Shown piece by piece: positions 17,714 through 27,840 of a DNA stretch of 49,197 nucleotides (position 1 is its first letter; each line of letters opens with the position of its first letter). The translations under genes and the position numbers were made by a program. The notes below the pieces were generated by a model. The model was not told where the DNA came from. It ran no database searches and saw only the letters and a program-made list of their open reading frames with translations. This DNA comes from Bacteroidales bacterium (GTDB taxonomy: Bacteria; Bacteroidota; Bacteroidia; Bacteroidales; JAFGHD01). The DNA lies in contig JAFGHD010000078.1 in NCBI GenBank assembly GCA_016939365.1, positions 1-49,197 of the forward strand, given 5' to 3'.

Positions 17714-17750
17714 TCTCCTTTTAGATTATGTTTGTTAAAAAAGAATTCGA

Positions 17751-17783
17751 TAAAATAAAAAACCCTGTCCATAAAAGGATAGG
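17751..17783 (-). terminator. Hairpin with T-run between gldA and metK
   Basis: On the minus strand CCTATCC, loop TTTTAT, GGACAGG forms a seven-base stem with one mismatch, followed by GTTTTTTATTTT. It is positioned to end gldA transcription, but it also falls at or just after the start point expected from the metK -7 box. Confidence 0.55.
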
Positions 17784-17786
17784 ACG

Positions 17787-17794
17787 CAAAGATA
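17787..17794 (-). promoter_or_regulatory. Bacteroidota -7 box for metK
   Basis: TATCTTTG on the minus strand is an exact TAnnTTTG match 73 bases before the metK ATG. It lies immediately upstream of the hairpin at 17751-17783. Confidence 0.5.
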
Positions 17795-17809
17795 GAAATT
17801 TGGGAAATG

Positions 17810-18730
17810 TCAGGTGTTGTCCTGATGGGTCAGGTTCCTGAATACTTCTTCCAGAGTGGCCTCAGACCTGTTCATCGACAGTACTGTCAATCCCTCCTCC
17901 ACTGCAAACCTGAACAGGTCCGGGCGGATGTCGTCATCGCCTTCCGTTGCCACCTCGTAAAGGCAATCCTTAATGAGGGAGACACTGATGATATTCTTCA
18001 GGCTCCGCAACTTGTCCATATTGACCGCTTCATTGAATTCCACCCTAACTATCCGGTGTTTCCGCGAAATTTCCGACAGCGATCCGGGGGCTCCATCTGC
18101 AACGATCACTCCCTTGTCGATGATGACCGCCCGGTCACAGACCGCTTCCACTTCCTGCATGATATGTGTGGAAAGCATGACGGTTTTTTCCTTTCCTATT
18201 TCCCGGATCAGGTTTCGTATTTCCACCAGCTGGTTCGGATCAAGGCCTGAAGTGGGTTCATCGAGGATCAGAACGTCCGGATCGTGTATCAAAGCCTGTG
18301 CCAGTCCTACACGCTGGCGGAAACCTTTCGACAGGGCTCCGATCTTTTTACGCTGTTCCACTGTGAGACCCGTCTGCCGGATGATCTGTTCCACCCTGTC
18401 CCGGATGTTACCGGGAATGTGGTAAAGTCCACCAACAAATTCGAGGTATTCACGCACATACATCTCCGGGTAAAGCGGATTGTTTTCCGGGAGGTAGCCG
18501 ATTCTGCGCCTTACTTCGATGGGCTGCTGGTAGATATTGAATCCGCAAACCTCCACATCCCCAGATGTGGGTGGAATAAAACAGGTGATGATCCGCATCA
18601 GGGTGGACTTTCCTGCGCCGTTGGGTCCGAGCAGTCCAACCACTTCGCCTGACGGGATACTGAAGGTGACATCGTTTACTGCCCTTTGGCGACCGTAAAG
18701 CTTGGTGATATGGCTAACCTCTATGGACAT
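17810..18730 (-). CDS. gldA: ABC transporter ATPase, GldA-like (gliding motility-associated)
   Basis: The 306-residue protein begins MSIEVSHITKLYGRQ at 18730. An ATG seven codons earlier, abutting the secA stop, is also possible. Walker A is GPNGAGKST, the signature is LSKGFRQRVGLAQAL (lysine where the ABC signature usually has glycine) and Walker B is VLILDEPTSGLDP, followed by the H-loop STHIM. The sequence and the C-terminal domain of about 90 residues are those of GldA, the ATPase that pairs with GldF and GldG in Bacteroidota. No gldF or gldG is in this window. The gene lies directly downstream of secA on the same strand, probably cotranscribed. Confidence 0.85.
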   Translation of the reverse strand: MSIEVSHITKLYGRQRAVNDVTFSIPSGEVVGLLGPNGAGKSTLMRIITCFIPPTSGDVEVCGFNIYQQPIEVRRRIGYLPENNPLYPEMYVREYLEFVGGLYHIPGNIRDRVEQIIRQTGLTVEQRKKIGALSKGFRQRVGLAQALIHDPDVLILDEPTSGLDPNQLVEIRNLIREIGKEKTVMLSTHIMQEVEAVCDRAVIIDKGVIVADGAPGSLSEISRKHRIVRVEFNEAVNMDKLRSLKNIISVSLIKDCLYEVATEGDDDIRPDLFRFAVEEGLTVLSMNRSEATLEEVFRNLTHQDNT

Positions 18731-18751
18731 CCTGGACTTGCTTGGAGGCAT

Positions 18752-21700
18752 TTACTTTCCCGCCCCATGACAATGTTTGTACTTTTTGCCGCTGCCACAG
18801 GGACAGGGATCATTCCGTCCTATCTTTTTTTCACGCTTGACTGGCTGTGACCGCTCCTTCTGCTGTGTATCGGAATAAGCCTGGGAGAGCAGATCACTCC
18901 GGCCCTCCTTGTACCTTGACATATCGGTACGGCGTGGCATCTGGGCCTGACGGACATCGGCCTGCTGCCCCGGAAGATTGCACTTCACAAGGAATGATGC
19001 GCTCTCGCGGTTGATCCGCTGAACCAGGTTCCGGAAAAGTTCGAAGGATTCGAACTTGTAGATCAGCAGGGGATCCTTCTGCTCATAAGTGGCTGTTTGT
19101 ACCGATTGCTTCAGCTCGTCCATTTCACGGAGATGCTCTTTCCACGCATTGTCAATATAGCTGAGGGTCACCGATTTCTCCACGGCGGTAATGACCTCCT
19201 GACCATTGGTATCGAGCGACCTCCTGAGGTTGGCCACTACCTGCACCTCCCTTTTGCCATCGGTGATGGGAATGGCAATGTTGTCATACTGGCTCTGGTT
19301 CTCAAAAACATCCCTGACAACGGGCAACACCCTTTCACGTATCTGGTCATTCTTCGATTTGTAGGACTGATAGACCATGTCAAACAGACGTTCGGTCAGA
19401 TTCTTTTTATCCTCCGCCAGAAATTCCTTTTCATCGAAGGGCGAGTCGATAGCGAATAATTTCAGGAGTTCCAATCGGAATCCCTCGAAATTGCCTTTTT
19501 CCTGGAAATCGGTAAGGATCTGCTCGAGGGAATCAAAGATCATATTGGAGATGTCGATGGAGAGCCGTTCGCCGAACAGAGCATGTCTTCTCTTGCGGTA
19601 GATCACCTCGCGCTGGGCATTCATGACGTCATCGTACTCCAGCAGTCTTTTCCTGATTCCGAAGTTGTTCTCTTCGACCTTTTTCTGAGCCCGTTCGATG
19701 GATTTGGTGATCATGGAATGTTGGATCACTTCGCCTTCCTTCAGGCCGAGCCGGTCCATGATCCGTGCGATCCGCTCCGAACCGAACATACGCATCAGGT
19801 CGTCTTCAAGGGAAACGAAGAATTGTGAGCTGCCGGGATCACCCTGGCGACCCGATCGTCCCCTGAGCTGCCGGTCCACCCGGCGCGACTCATGCCGTTC
19901 TGTACCGATGATGGCCAGACCACCTGCCGCCTTGACGCCAGGCCCCAGCTTGATGTCGGTACCGCGGCCGGCCATGTTGGTGGCGATGGTGACAGTTCCG
20001 GCCTGACCGGCTTCCTTGACAATCTGGGCCTCCTTCTGATGAAGCTTGGCATTCAGGACATTATGCCTGATATTCCTCCGGGTGAGCATCCTGCTGAGCA
20101 GCTCTGAGGTCTCCACTGAAGTGGTACCCACCAGCACCGGCCTCCCCTTATCCACCAGATCGGCAATTTCATCAATGACAGCATTGAACTTCTCGCGTTT
20201 GGTCTTGTATACCAGATCCTCCCGGTCATCCCGGATCACCGGCTTGTTGGTAGGGATCACCACGACATCGAGCTTGTAAATGTTCCACAACTCCCCGGCT
20301 TCCGTCTCCGCCGTTCCGGTCATACCCGCCAGCTTCCGGTACATCCTGAAATAGTTCTGCAGTGTGATGGTGGCATAGGTCTGTGTGGCGGCTTCGACCT
20401 TCACGTTTTCCTTGGCTTCAATGGCCTGGTGCAGCCCGTCGGAATAGCGTCTTCCCTCCATGATCCTTCCCGTCTGCTCGTCGACGATCTTGACCTTGTT
20501 TTCGATGATCACATACTCCACATCCTTCTCGAACATGGTGTATGCACGAAGCAGCTGGTTGACCGTATGGACGCGCTCCGACTTGACGGAAAAGTCACGC
20601 ATGATCTCATTCTTTTTGGCCAGCTTTTCCGCTTCTGTCATTGGCTGACGCTCCAGTTCCGCCAGCTCCGCCCCCACATCAGGCAGCACGTAAAAATCGG
20701 GATCGTCTGCCATTTCATTGATCAGGTTGATCCCCTTCTCCGTCAGATCGACCGAGTTGGTTTTCTCCTCGATCACGAAATAGAGCTCATCGGTGATGAG
20801 GTGCATATTCTTTGCCTGCTCCTGGAGGTAGAAATTCTCCGTTTTCTGCATCAGTGTCCTCATGCCCTCTTCGCTGAGGAACTTGATGAGGGCTTTGTTC
20901 TTCGGTAATCCCTTGAAGGCCCTGAGCAGGAGTTCCCCTCCCTTTTTTTCTGAGTCTTCGCGGTTTTCCGAGAAGAATTTTTTTGCATCGGCCAATATCT
21001 TTGTAACCAGGGTACGCTGAGCATTGTACAGCCTTTCGACGGAGGGTTTGAACTGGTCAAACTCCTGGAATTCTCCTTTGGGTGTGGGGCCGGAGATGAT
21101 CAGCGGGGTCCGGGCGTCGTCGATGAGGACTGAGTCGACCTCGTCGACGATGGCATAATGGTGCGAACGCTGCACCAGTTCGTCGGGAAAGGAGGTCATG
21201 TTGTCGCGGAGGTAATCGAAGCCGAACTCGTTGTTGGTACCGAAGGTGATGTCAGCAAGATATGCCTTCCGCCTGGCGGGTGAGTTCGGCGGATGCTTGT
21301 CGATGCAATCAACCCGCAGGCCGTGAAATTCATACAGCACGCCCATCCATTCGGAGTCCCTCTTGGCGAGATAGTCGTTGACGGTGACGATATGGACTCC
21401 TTTCCCAGGCAGGGCGTTCAGATAAACCGGGAGGGTGGCAACCAGGGTTTTCCCTTCTCCGGTGGCCATCTCTGCGATCTTACCCTCATGCAGCACGATG
21501 CCGCCGATGAGCTGCACGTCATAGTGCACCATGTCCCATCGGATCAGGTTGCCTCCGGCCATCCATTCATTCCTGAAATGCACCTTGTTGCCGGCGATCT
21601 CCACATGATCCCTGGTGGCTGCCAGCTCCCTGTCGAAATCGGTGGCCAGCGCATCCACGATCTCATTCTCCTTAAACCTGCGTGCCGTCTCCTTCATCAC

Positions 21701-22039
21701 GGAAAAGGCTTCAGGCAATATTTCCGTCAGTATCTGCTGGGTTTTCTCATAGCTCCGGTTCTCCAGATCATCCACCTTCTTCCAGAGGCGCTCCTTCTCC
21801 TCCACATCCATATCGGGCTGGCTGTTAAGGGTCTCCTTCAGCCCGAGGATTTCCTGCTCTTCAGGGGCCACATGCTCCGCAATCCGCTGCCTGAACTCAC
21901 GGGTCTTTTCCCTCAGGCCGTCATTGCTGAGTTTCCTGATCTCCTCGTAAACCTCAAGCGTATTATCCAGGAGGGGATTGATGGCTTTGATGTCGCGCTG
22001 GGATTTGGTGCCCAGCATCTTTTTCAGGTAACCGATCAT
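18752..22039 (-). CDS. secA: Protein translocase ATPase SecA
   Basis: SecA drives preproteins through SecYEG in the inner membrane, the step that precedes T9SS export of the cargos in this window. The protein of 1095 residues has the long Bacteroidota form. Visible parts are Walker A in [14 protein letters not shown], the [20 protein letters not shown] motor segment, the second motor motif [13 protein letters not shown] with [13 protein letters not shown], and the C-terminal zinc-binding SEC-C motif [14 protein letters not shown] for SecB or ribosome contact. The start ATG is at 22039; a perfect -7 box is at 22133-22140, leaving a leader of about 90 bases. Confidence 0.98.
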   Translation of the reverse strand: MIGYLKKMLGTKSQRDIKAINPLLDNTLEVYEEIRKLSNDGLREKTREFRQRIAEHVAPEEQEILGLKETLNSQPDMDVEEKERLWKKVDDLENRSYEKTQQILTEILPEAFSVMKETARRFKENEIVDALATDFDRELAATRDHVEIAGNKVHFRNEWMAGGNLIRWDMVHYDVQLIGGIVLHEGKIAEMATGEGKTLVATLPVYLNALPGKGVHIVTVNDYLAKRDSEWMGVLYEFHGLRVDCIDKHPPNSPARRKAYLADITFGTNNEFGFDYLRDNMTSFPDELVQRSHHYAIVDEVDSVLIDDARTPLIISGPTPKGEFQEFDQFKPSVERLYNAQRTLVTKILADAKKFFSENREDSEKKGGELLLRAFKGLPKNKALIKFLSEEGMRTLMQKTENFYLQEQAKNMHLITDELYFVIEEKTNSVDLTEKGINLINEMADDPDFYVLPDVGAELAELERQPMTEAEKLAKKNEIMRDFSVKSERVHTVNQLLRAYTMFEKDVEYVIIENKVKIVDEQTGRIMEGRRYSDGLHQAIEAKENVKVEAATQTYATITLQNYFRMYRKLAGMTGTAETEAGELWNIYKLDVVVIPTNKPVIRDDREDLVYKTKREKFNAVIDEIADLVDKGRPVLVGTTSVETSELLSRMLTRRNIRHNVLNAKLHQKEAQIVKEAGQAGTVTIATNMAGRGTDIKLGPGVKAAGGLAIIGTERHESRRVDRQLRGRSGRQGDPGSSQFFVSLEDDLMRMFGSERIARIMDRLGLKEGEVIQHSMITKSIERAQKKVEENNFGIRKRLLEYDDVMNAQREVIYRKRRHALFGERLSIDISNMIFDSLEQILTDFQEKGNFEGFRLELLKLFAIDSPFDEKEFLAEDKKNLTERLFDMVYQSYKSKNDQIRERVLPVVRDVFENQSQYDNIAIPITDGKREVQVVANLRRSLDTNGQEVITAVEKSVTLSYIDNAWKEHLREMDELKQSVQTATYEQKDPLLIYKFESFELFRNLVQRINRESASFLVKCNLPGQQADVRQAQMPRRTDMSRYKEGRSDLLSQAYSDTQQKERSQPVKREKKIGRNDPCPCGSGKKYKHCHGAGK

Positions 22040-22132
22040 AGGTATTATTGACTATTGAGGCGTGACAGCCGACATCCGGAATTCACCAGGCACCGGTCCG
22101 GCGGCACACGGTTCCTTAACTGTAACGGTCGG

Positions 22133-22140
22133 CAAAGGTA
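22133..22140 (-). promoter_or_regulatory. Bacteroidota -7 box for secA
   Basis: TACCTTTG on the minus strand exactly matches TAnnTTTG, 93 bases before the secA ATG. No -33 TTTG was found. The rest of the 219-base gap to the neighbouring gene shows no other feature. Confidence 0.45.
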
Positions 22141-22258
22141 GCTATTTTCCGGCAGCCTTGCCCCCCGGGCATCATCCCACAGGAATCAGTCACCCCGCAC
22201 GGAAACGGATTTACTGAGAAAACAAAGGGAAATACGTTCAGAGGATATGGAGCGGGTA

Positions 22259-24718
22259 TCAACGGACCACCACCTTGTGTGTACTCCATCCCTGCTTCGT
22301 TTCCAGCTTCAGGTAATACATGCCGGGGGGCAGGGAGGACACGTCGAGCTGCTCATCCCGGCTGTTGACACCGTTCTTTTCATAAACCAGGCGTCCGTCC
22401 GGAGTGAACAACCCGATGTTACAGACCGGCAGGGGGTGATGAATGTATAACCGGTCGGTTGCTGGCACCGGCCGGATGGAGGTTCCTGTTTCCCGGGTAT
22501 CTGCCATCCCCCCCGGCCAGGGCACTTCGATGGTATCTGAAACCGCAAAACCGGTGGAATATTCAGCTATGATATAGTACCAGTACGTCAAACCTTCAAT
22601 AATGTCATAATCCACGTATTCCAGTACGTCTGGACCTAATGACGCCACGAGATCGTAATCACCCAGAAATACCTCTGATTTGAAAATATGATATCCTGCC
22701 GGAGACTTTCCCTGGCAGGAATGGACTCCGGGACCGTACTTGATTTCAGTAAATCCTATCTGACCGGGATTGGCAGGAACAGATGAATTAACATAACTTT
22801 GCAGGGATATATTTCCGGTGCTGAACTCCTCCGGGGGCAACAAATAGCCTGTGAGTGACCAGTTGAAGTCGAATCCGGTGAGGTTATACAGAGACGCCCA
22901 ACTGTTTCCCGGAATTCTGATCATATCCCCTTTTCCAACCACAGCAGGTCCGTCATCGCCTGCTGCCGGGTGGGTGGCGGCTGAATGGGTCACCTCGTAT
23001 CCAAACCAAAGGGTCATGCCTTCGGCGATTTCTATAGGAATATCCAACTCAACATTATTCCATTCGTCCATGACCGCTCCGTACACCGGTAGACTCACCA
23101 GCTCCTGGTTGCCCTCGGCACCTGACCAGACCTTGACCACAAAGGTGGCCTCAGGTGCACCAGTGAACCAGAAAAAATTGACCCATCCGAAATACCAGCC
23201 GATATAATCATAGAGGTTATCCGGATTCCATCTTGAGGCACAGGCAAATGTGCCGCCTTGTTGCAGGCCGATCGCGTTAGAACCTGCACTGCTGATATCG
23301 CACCAGGAAAGAGTTTTAGAGTGTGTGCTCCACCATAAGTAAATGCAATAATCAATACGAGAATAAATGATATTCTGGGGAGGCAGACACCAATCAGTGT
23401 GAACATCAATGCATACCGGCTGGGATTCCCCTTCCGGATAAACGGCCGTGATGCAAAAGTGGTAATCGCCGTTAAATAAATGGGTTTCAATGTAGCCGGT
23501 GTCCTGTGTGAACGCCATCAGGTTCCCGTCCTTGTAAACATTGAATCCGGAGAGTGTGGTCACTCCGGGTGGAGACCATACCAGTGTCACGGAGTCGCAC
23601 CAGACCTGGGAGGTCAGGTTCACGGGTGATTCCAGGGGCTGGAGGCACAGGTTTTCAATAAAGGTAGTCTGGCCGCTGAAAACCGTGATCCCTGTAACCG
23701 GGATCAAAGGATGATACCCGTCCGCTTCGGCGTACAGGTCATAGGTGCCTTCCGGGATTTCAGGAATAGCAAAGGTCCCTGAAGAATCGGTCGTGTCGCA
23801 GTAGTTACCAGGCTGCAGGCACACGGCCGCCCCCGGAATCGGTACTGAATCGATGCAGGACACGATGGTTCCGGTCACGCTGCCTCCATATGCCTCTCCC
23901 AGTATGAAATTCTGCCATGTGACGGAATCGAATGAAATGACAAGCCCCGGAACCGTCAGGGATTGATATCCGGTGGCGGCTGCCGTCACATCCCAGACAC
24001 CTTCGGGCAGCGGTAAGGAATAATATCCTTCCGGCCATGTGAAGGTGGATATGGTACCGCATGAGGTGAAGGACGACACCCAGGCGTCCCCGATCCCGGT
24101 CAGGGTGACGGCATCCTTCACATATCCCCTGAGCCATCCGGGGGATGCAATTCCCTGAATTTCCAGACTGTTTTCGTATATCCCCGCATAATCAGGCGGT
24201 ATACCATACTTACATTCAAGGCCTGGAGCAATTATGTAGTATTGCCCTCCGTCCATGTAAAATGTATTCCCTATACGCGCTACAAATTCAAGTGCGGAAG
24301 GGTTGTTTACAAACGGTTTGAATCCGAACCGGAGATAGCCAAGCCAGTCAGTGCCGACCTCGTTCAATACTGTCGGATCAAGTACAATGCTTTCCGCCAA
24401 CAAACCGATACGGCCCGGTTTATATTCAAGTGGGATAATGTTATATTTTGGCACACCAAAAAAGAAGCCATCCAGCAATCCAAGTTTGGTATAACTCACT
24501 TGCACAGAACTTCCGAATGCAGCGAGGTTGTATGTAAACCAAAGTGTGGTCGTGGTATGCCAGGTTCCCGGTTGGGTGCATTTCAGTTCCACGTCAAACT
24601 GCAGCGAGTCGCCGGAGATCACCTGGATGTTATTGAACCTCCAGTGAAGAACGGGTTGTGACAACAGGCTTAAAACTCCCATTGTGACAAACAATGCCGA
24701 GAGAAGTAAAGTTTTCAC
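22259..24718 (-). CDS. Large T9SS type A cargo with carboxypeptidase-regulatory-like and Fn3-like domains
   Basis: The 819-residue secreted protein begins with GTG at 24718 (MKTLLLSALFVTMGVLSLL, a signal peptide). The longer TTG frame at 24745 starts inside the promoter and is rejected. Order of parts: a beta-sandwich of about 170 residues (LHWRFNNIQVISGDSLQFDV); two carboxypeptidase regulatory-like domains, the second being GTIVSCIDSVPIPGAAVCL through GTYDLYAEADGYHPL; a fibronectin III-like domain (VTLVWSPPGVTTLSGFNVYKDG); a jelly-roll-like region with many tryptophans; and a type A sorting tail ending PPGMYYLKLETKQGWSTHKVVVR. No catalytic motif is visible, so adhesion or glycan binding is the likely role. 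It is divergent from the deiminase gene. Confidence 0.82.
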   Translation of the reverse strand: MKTLLLSALFVTMGVLSLLSQPVLHWRFNNIQVISGDSLQFDVELKCTQPGTWHTTTTLWFTYNLAAFGSSVQVSYTKLGLLDGFFFGVPKYNIIPLEYKPGRIGLLAESIVLDPTVLNEVGTDWLGYLRFGFKPFVNNPSALEFVARIGNTFYMDGGQYYIIAPGLECKYGIPPDYAGIYENSLEIQGIASPGWLRGYVKDAVTLTGIGDAWVSSFTSCGTISTFTWPEGYYSLPLPEGVWDVTAAATGYQSLTVPGLVISFDSVTWQNFILGEAYGGSVTGTIVSCIDSVPIPGAAVCLQPGNYCDTTDSSGTFAIPEIPEGTYDLYAEADGYHPLIPVTGITVFSGQTTFIENLCLQPLESPVNLTSQVWCDSVTLVWSPPGVTTLSGFNVYKDGNLMAFTQDTGYIETHLFNGDYHFCITAVYPEGESQPVCIDVHTDWCLPPQNIIYSRIDYCIYLWWSTHSKTLSWCDISSAGSNAIGLQQGGTFACASRWNPDNLYDYIGWYFGWVNFFWFTGAPEATFVVKVWSGAEGNQELVSLPVYGAVMDEWNNVELDIPIEIAEGMTLWFGYEVTHSAATHPAAGDDGPAVVGKGDMIRIPGNSWASLYNLTGFDFNWSLTGYLLPPEEFSTGNISLQSYVNSSVPANPGQIGFTEIKYGPGVHSCQGKSPAGYHIFKSEVFLGDYDLVASLGPDVLEYVDYDIIEGLTYWYYIIAEYSTGFAVSDTIEVPWPGGMADTRETGTSIRPVPATDRLYIHHPLPVCNIGLFTPDGRLVYEKNGVNSRDEQLDVSSLPPGMYYLKLETKQGWSTHKVVVR

Positions 24719-24742
24719 TCCCACAGGTTTTTGTGGATTGCT

Positions 24743-24774
24743 CAAAATTAATCTATTTTATGTCCATATGCAAG
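24743..24774 (-). promoter_or_regulatory. Near-perfect Bacteroidota promoter for the large T9SS cargo
   Basis: On the minus strand CTTG (24774-24771), exactly 20 bases, then TAATTTTG (24750-24743) fits the -33/-7 consensus. The transcript would start near 24737, so a TTG start at 24745 is impossible and the GTG at 24718 is chosen. Confidence 0.7.
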
Positions 24775-25010
24775 TTAATTTTATGTAAACTTATATGCAA
24801 CTATTTATCAATCAATTTGCAACTGATTCGATGAAGCGGATGTCTGATGTATGAGCCATATGTTGGCAACCAGCCCATGTGGAGGAATCACCGGCAATAA
24901 ATTTCGGCAGGTGTATTTCTCCGGATTATGGAAATATTTGTATTTTTAAAAGCCGTTTCCTCTTACAACACGGGTTAAGGTGCTCAAACGTATTCGTCCA
25001 ACAATATCCT

Positions 25011-27797
25011 ATGAAACAGGTTTTTACGCTTTTCGTTTTGTTTTCTGTGGTGTCTTTTTCGTATCCTCCTGAAGTCACCGGTCAGGTGGATCAGAAGGAT
25101 GCGGACCGCCAGGTACAGAGCCTTCCTCATGAGATGACTCCCGAGGAGGAATCCCGGCGGCATGAGATCGGAATGGACTTTACCGTCACCCCACCACCCA
25201 CAGGACCGGTGCGGAATGTGGCAGAATTTGACATGATGCAGTCCGTACTGATCCGGTATCCTTTCGGGATCAGCTATTCCATCATCGCAGAGATGTCGGA
25301 AGACACCCGGGTACTGACCATCGTAGCCAACCAGACACAGGAAAATACGGTGCGGACCAACTACATCAACAACGGAGTGAACCTGAGCCACTGCGATTTC
25401 ATTCATGCCCCCACGGAGAGCTACTGGACAAGGGATTACGGTCCCTGGTTCATCTTTGACGGTAACGGCGATCCCGGGATCGTGGATTTCCCTTACAACC
25501 GTCCACGACCCAATGATGACGAAATACCTGTCAAGGTAGCCCAGTATCTGGGCATCGATCTGTCCGGGATGGATATCACACACACCGGAGGCAATTATAT
25601 GACTGACGGAATGGGCATCTCATCCTCCACAGAGTTGGTATGGGATGAGAATCCTTCCCTGACCCATGCGCAGATCGATCAGATGATGGAGGATTATCTG
25701 GGCATTCAAACATACCATGTGGTTCCGGATCCTAACAACACCTACATTGATCATATCGACTGCTGGGGCAAGTTCCTGGATGTGGACAAGGTGCTCATAC
25801 GCGAGGTGCCGCCCTCCCACTCTCAATATGACGAGATTGAAGCCACGGCAGCCTATTATGCGGCGCAGACCTCCTCCTACGGACTGCCTTATGAGGTCTA
25901 CCGTGTGTACACACCCAACAACGAGCCTTACACCAACTCCCTGATCCTGAACCGCAAGGTGCTGGTTCCCATCACCGGATCGCAGTGGGATGACGAAGCG
26001 ATCCAGACTTACCAGAACGCGATGCCCGGATACGAGGTGCTCGGCTTTACCGGAAGCTGGGAGTCCACCGATGCTTTACACTGCCGCACCAAGGGCATCG
26101 CCGACATCGGCATGCTCTATATCCGGCATGTGCCCCTTCAGGGCAATGTCACCCCGCAATCCCAGTATCCGATCAATGCCGTCATCACTGCACACAGCGG
26201 GCAATCCATATATGCCGACTCCACACGGATCATTTACAGGATCAATGGAGGCGCCTGGCAGGAAGCACCTCTGGTGCATACATCCGGCAGCAGCTATTCC
26301 GGGAACATACCCGGTCAGGAATACGGCAGCGGGATCGCCTATTATCTTTATTCGGCGGATGCCTCAGGCCGGAACGCCACGCATCCGTTCATAGGTGCTC
26401 CCGATCCCCATATCTTCTATGTGGGAGAGCCACTTTACCCGGACATTGCCGTTTCTCCCTCATCCATCCAGGCAGAAGCGCCCCAGGGAGGCTCCGACAC
26501 GGAACAATTCACCATCTTCAACAATGGACTGCTCAGCCTCAGCTTCATGATCACCTGTAATACGTCTGTTCAGGAGCAGTTCAGCTACACTGTCAGCAAC
26601 AGCCCGTCAAAATATGCGTGGGACTACAATACATACACCGAGCTGGGATGGACCGACAGGAGTGTGCCCGAAGCCGGCACGGTGGCAACCTGGGAGATCA
26701 CATACACCTGGTCGACCGACAACTGGCCCTCCGAAGGTTCCTTCCGGGTGGAATCGCCCTCGGGAACGACAGCTGTCATTGCATCAGGCAATACCAACGG
26801 AACATTTACAGTCTCCCTGAACAATTTCAACGGGGAGGAGATGCAGGGCAACTGGAAGCTCTGGATCCAGGACTCCTATGGTGACGGCGGACATCAGGCC
26901 ACGGCCATCACCATGAAGATCACCAGGGAGGTCCAGGTCGTTTCATGGCTCAGCGTCAATCCGGTAATGGGGACGACGGGAGCATCCTCCAGCACCGTCA
27001 TTGACGTGCTCTGCGACGCCTCCGGGCTGACTCCCGGCACTTACAACGGCACTGTCCTGATCAGCTCAAACGACCCGGATTCGCCCGAAATCGGCATTCC
27101 GGTCGAGTTCAACGTAACCTCCGGTTATCTCGTTGACATGAAGGTGCTTCTGGAAGGCCCCTTCAATGGAGCGGCCATGACCAGCCTACTGAACACCGGC
27201 GGCTACATCCCTTTGAATCAGCCATATAATGTGGCACCATGGTATTATGCCGGCACAGAAGCCGTTGCTTCCATACCCGACCCAAATATTACCGACTGGA
27301 TCCTTATTGAATACCGTGACGCTCCTGATGCCGCTTCAGCTTTGCCCGGCACGATAATCGCCATGCAGGCCGCCTTCCTGAAGAATGACGGGAAGATCGT
27401 GGCGCTTGACGGATCCGGGATGCCCGTTTTTTCCGAAGCAGTGACGGAACAGCTCTTCGCCGTGATCCGGCACCGGAACCATCTGGATATCATGTCGGCC
27501 AATCCGCTCAGTCTTGCCGGCAATGTTTACAGTTATGACTTCACCAATGGTGCCGGACAGGCATACGGAGGCTCCAATGCCCAGCATGAACTGTCTGCAG
27601 GCATCTGGGGAATGATCGGGGGAGACGGTGACGCAGATGGCCAGATCGGAAACGGAGACAAACTGGATGTGTGGTCACTGCAGGCCGGATCATCCGGTTA
27701 TAAAACCGGTGATTTCAACCTCGATATCGAAGTGAACAACGGTGACAAAAACGATGTCTGGGTACCCAACAGCGGTCTCGGATCTCAGGTACCCTGA
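25011..27797 (+). CDS. Secreted PPAD-like peptidylarginine deiminase with P-domain and dockerin-like C-terminal module
   Basis: The 928-residue protein starts at the signal peptide MKQVFTLFVLFSVVSF; the upstream frame to 24879 is not signal-like. Residues about 65-370 form a guanidino-modifying enzyme of the PPAD/agmatine deiminase family. The catalytic set is D142 (WTRDYGPW), H248 and D250 (YIDHIDCW), N309 and C358 (DALHCRTKG). R164 and R166 (NRPRPND) sit where PPAD binds the carboxylate of a C-terminal arginine. Spacings from D142 (+22, +24, +106, +108, +167) equal those I recall for PPAD D130/R152/R154/H236/D238/N297. Next come an Ig-like domain, a proprotein-convertase P-domain-like segment (about 520-645), a BACON-like segment and a 221-residue C-terminal module shared with the next gene. 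Expected product: citrulline at peptide C-termini. Confidence 0.88.
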   Translation: MKQVFTLFVLFSVVSFSYPPEVTGQVDQKDADRQVQSLPHEMTPEEESRRHEIGMDFTVTPPPTGPVRNVAEFDMMQSVLIRYPFGISYSIIAEMSEDTRVLTIVANQTQENTVRTNYINNGVNLSHCDFIHAPTESYWTRDYGPWFIFDGNGDPGIVDFPYNRPRPNDDEIPVKVAQYLGIDLSGMDITHTGGNYMTDGMGISSSTELVWDENPSLTHAQIDQMMEDYLGIQTYHVVPDPNNTYIDHIDCWGKFLDVDKVLIREVPPSHSQYDEIEATAAYYAAQTSSYGLPYEVYRVYTPNNEPYTNSLILNRKVLVPITGSQWDDEAIQTYQNAMPGYEVLGFTGSWESTDALHCRTKGIADIGMLYIRHVPLQGNVTPQSQYPINAVITAHSGQSIYADSTRIIYRINGGAWQEAPLVHTSGSSYSGNIPGQEYGSGIAYYLYSADASGRNATHPFIGAPDPHIFYVGEPLYPDIAVSPSSIQAEAPQGGSDTEQFTIFNNGLLSLSFMITCNTSVQEQFSYTVSNSPSKYAWDYNTYTELGWTDRSVPEAGTVATWEITYTWSTDNWPSEGSFRVESPSGTTAVIASGNTNGTFTVSLNNFNGEEMQGNWKLWIQDSYGDGGHQATAITMKITREVQVVSWLSVNPVMGTTGASSSTVIDVLCDASGLTPGTYNGTVLISSNDPDSPEIGIPVEFNVTSGYLVDMKVLLEGPFNGAAMTSLLNTGGYIPLNQPYNVAPWYYAGTEAVASIPDPNITDWILIEYRDAPDAASALPGTIIAMQAAFLKNDGKIVALDGSGMPVFSEAVTEQLFAVIRHRNHLDIMSANPLSLAGNVYSYDFTNGAGQAYGGSNAQHELSAGIWGMIGGDGDADGQIGNGDKLDVWSLQAGSSGYKTGDFNLDIEVNNGDKNDVWVPNSGLGSQVP
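27132..27794 (+). repeat. C-terminal module copy 1 (in the deiminase)
   Basis: Encodes residues 708-928. By eye about half of the positions match copy 2. The end holds two dockerin-like acidic loops (GDGDADGQIGNGDKLDVW and GDFNLDIEVNNGDKNDVW) and the terminal GSQVP. Confidence 0.85.
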
Positions 27798-27840
27798 CCT
27801 TTTCTATATGAAAATCATTTAAACTCAATACACCACACAG

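Noticed and set aside
17714-17809. SAM riboswitch in front of metK
   Set aside because: The gap holds a promoter box and a simple hairpin only; I could not see the conserved core of any SAM riboswitch class.
21293-22051. 252-residue plus-strand frame opposite secA
   Set aside because: Antisense shadow of the secA N-terminal region.
24719-24745. TTG start for the large T9SS cargo
   Set aside because: The codon is part of the -7 promoter box; the signal peptide begins at the GTG at 24718.
24879-25010. N-terminal extension of the deiminase
   Set aside because: The residues are not signal-like, and a typical signal peptide starts at 25011.
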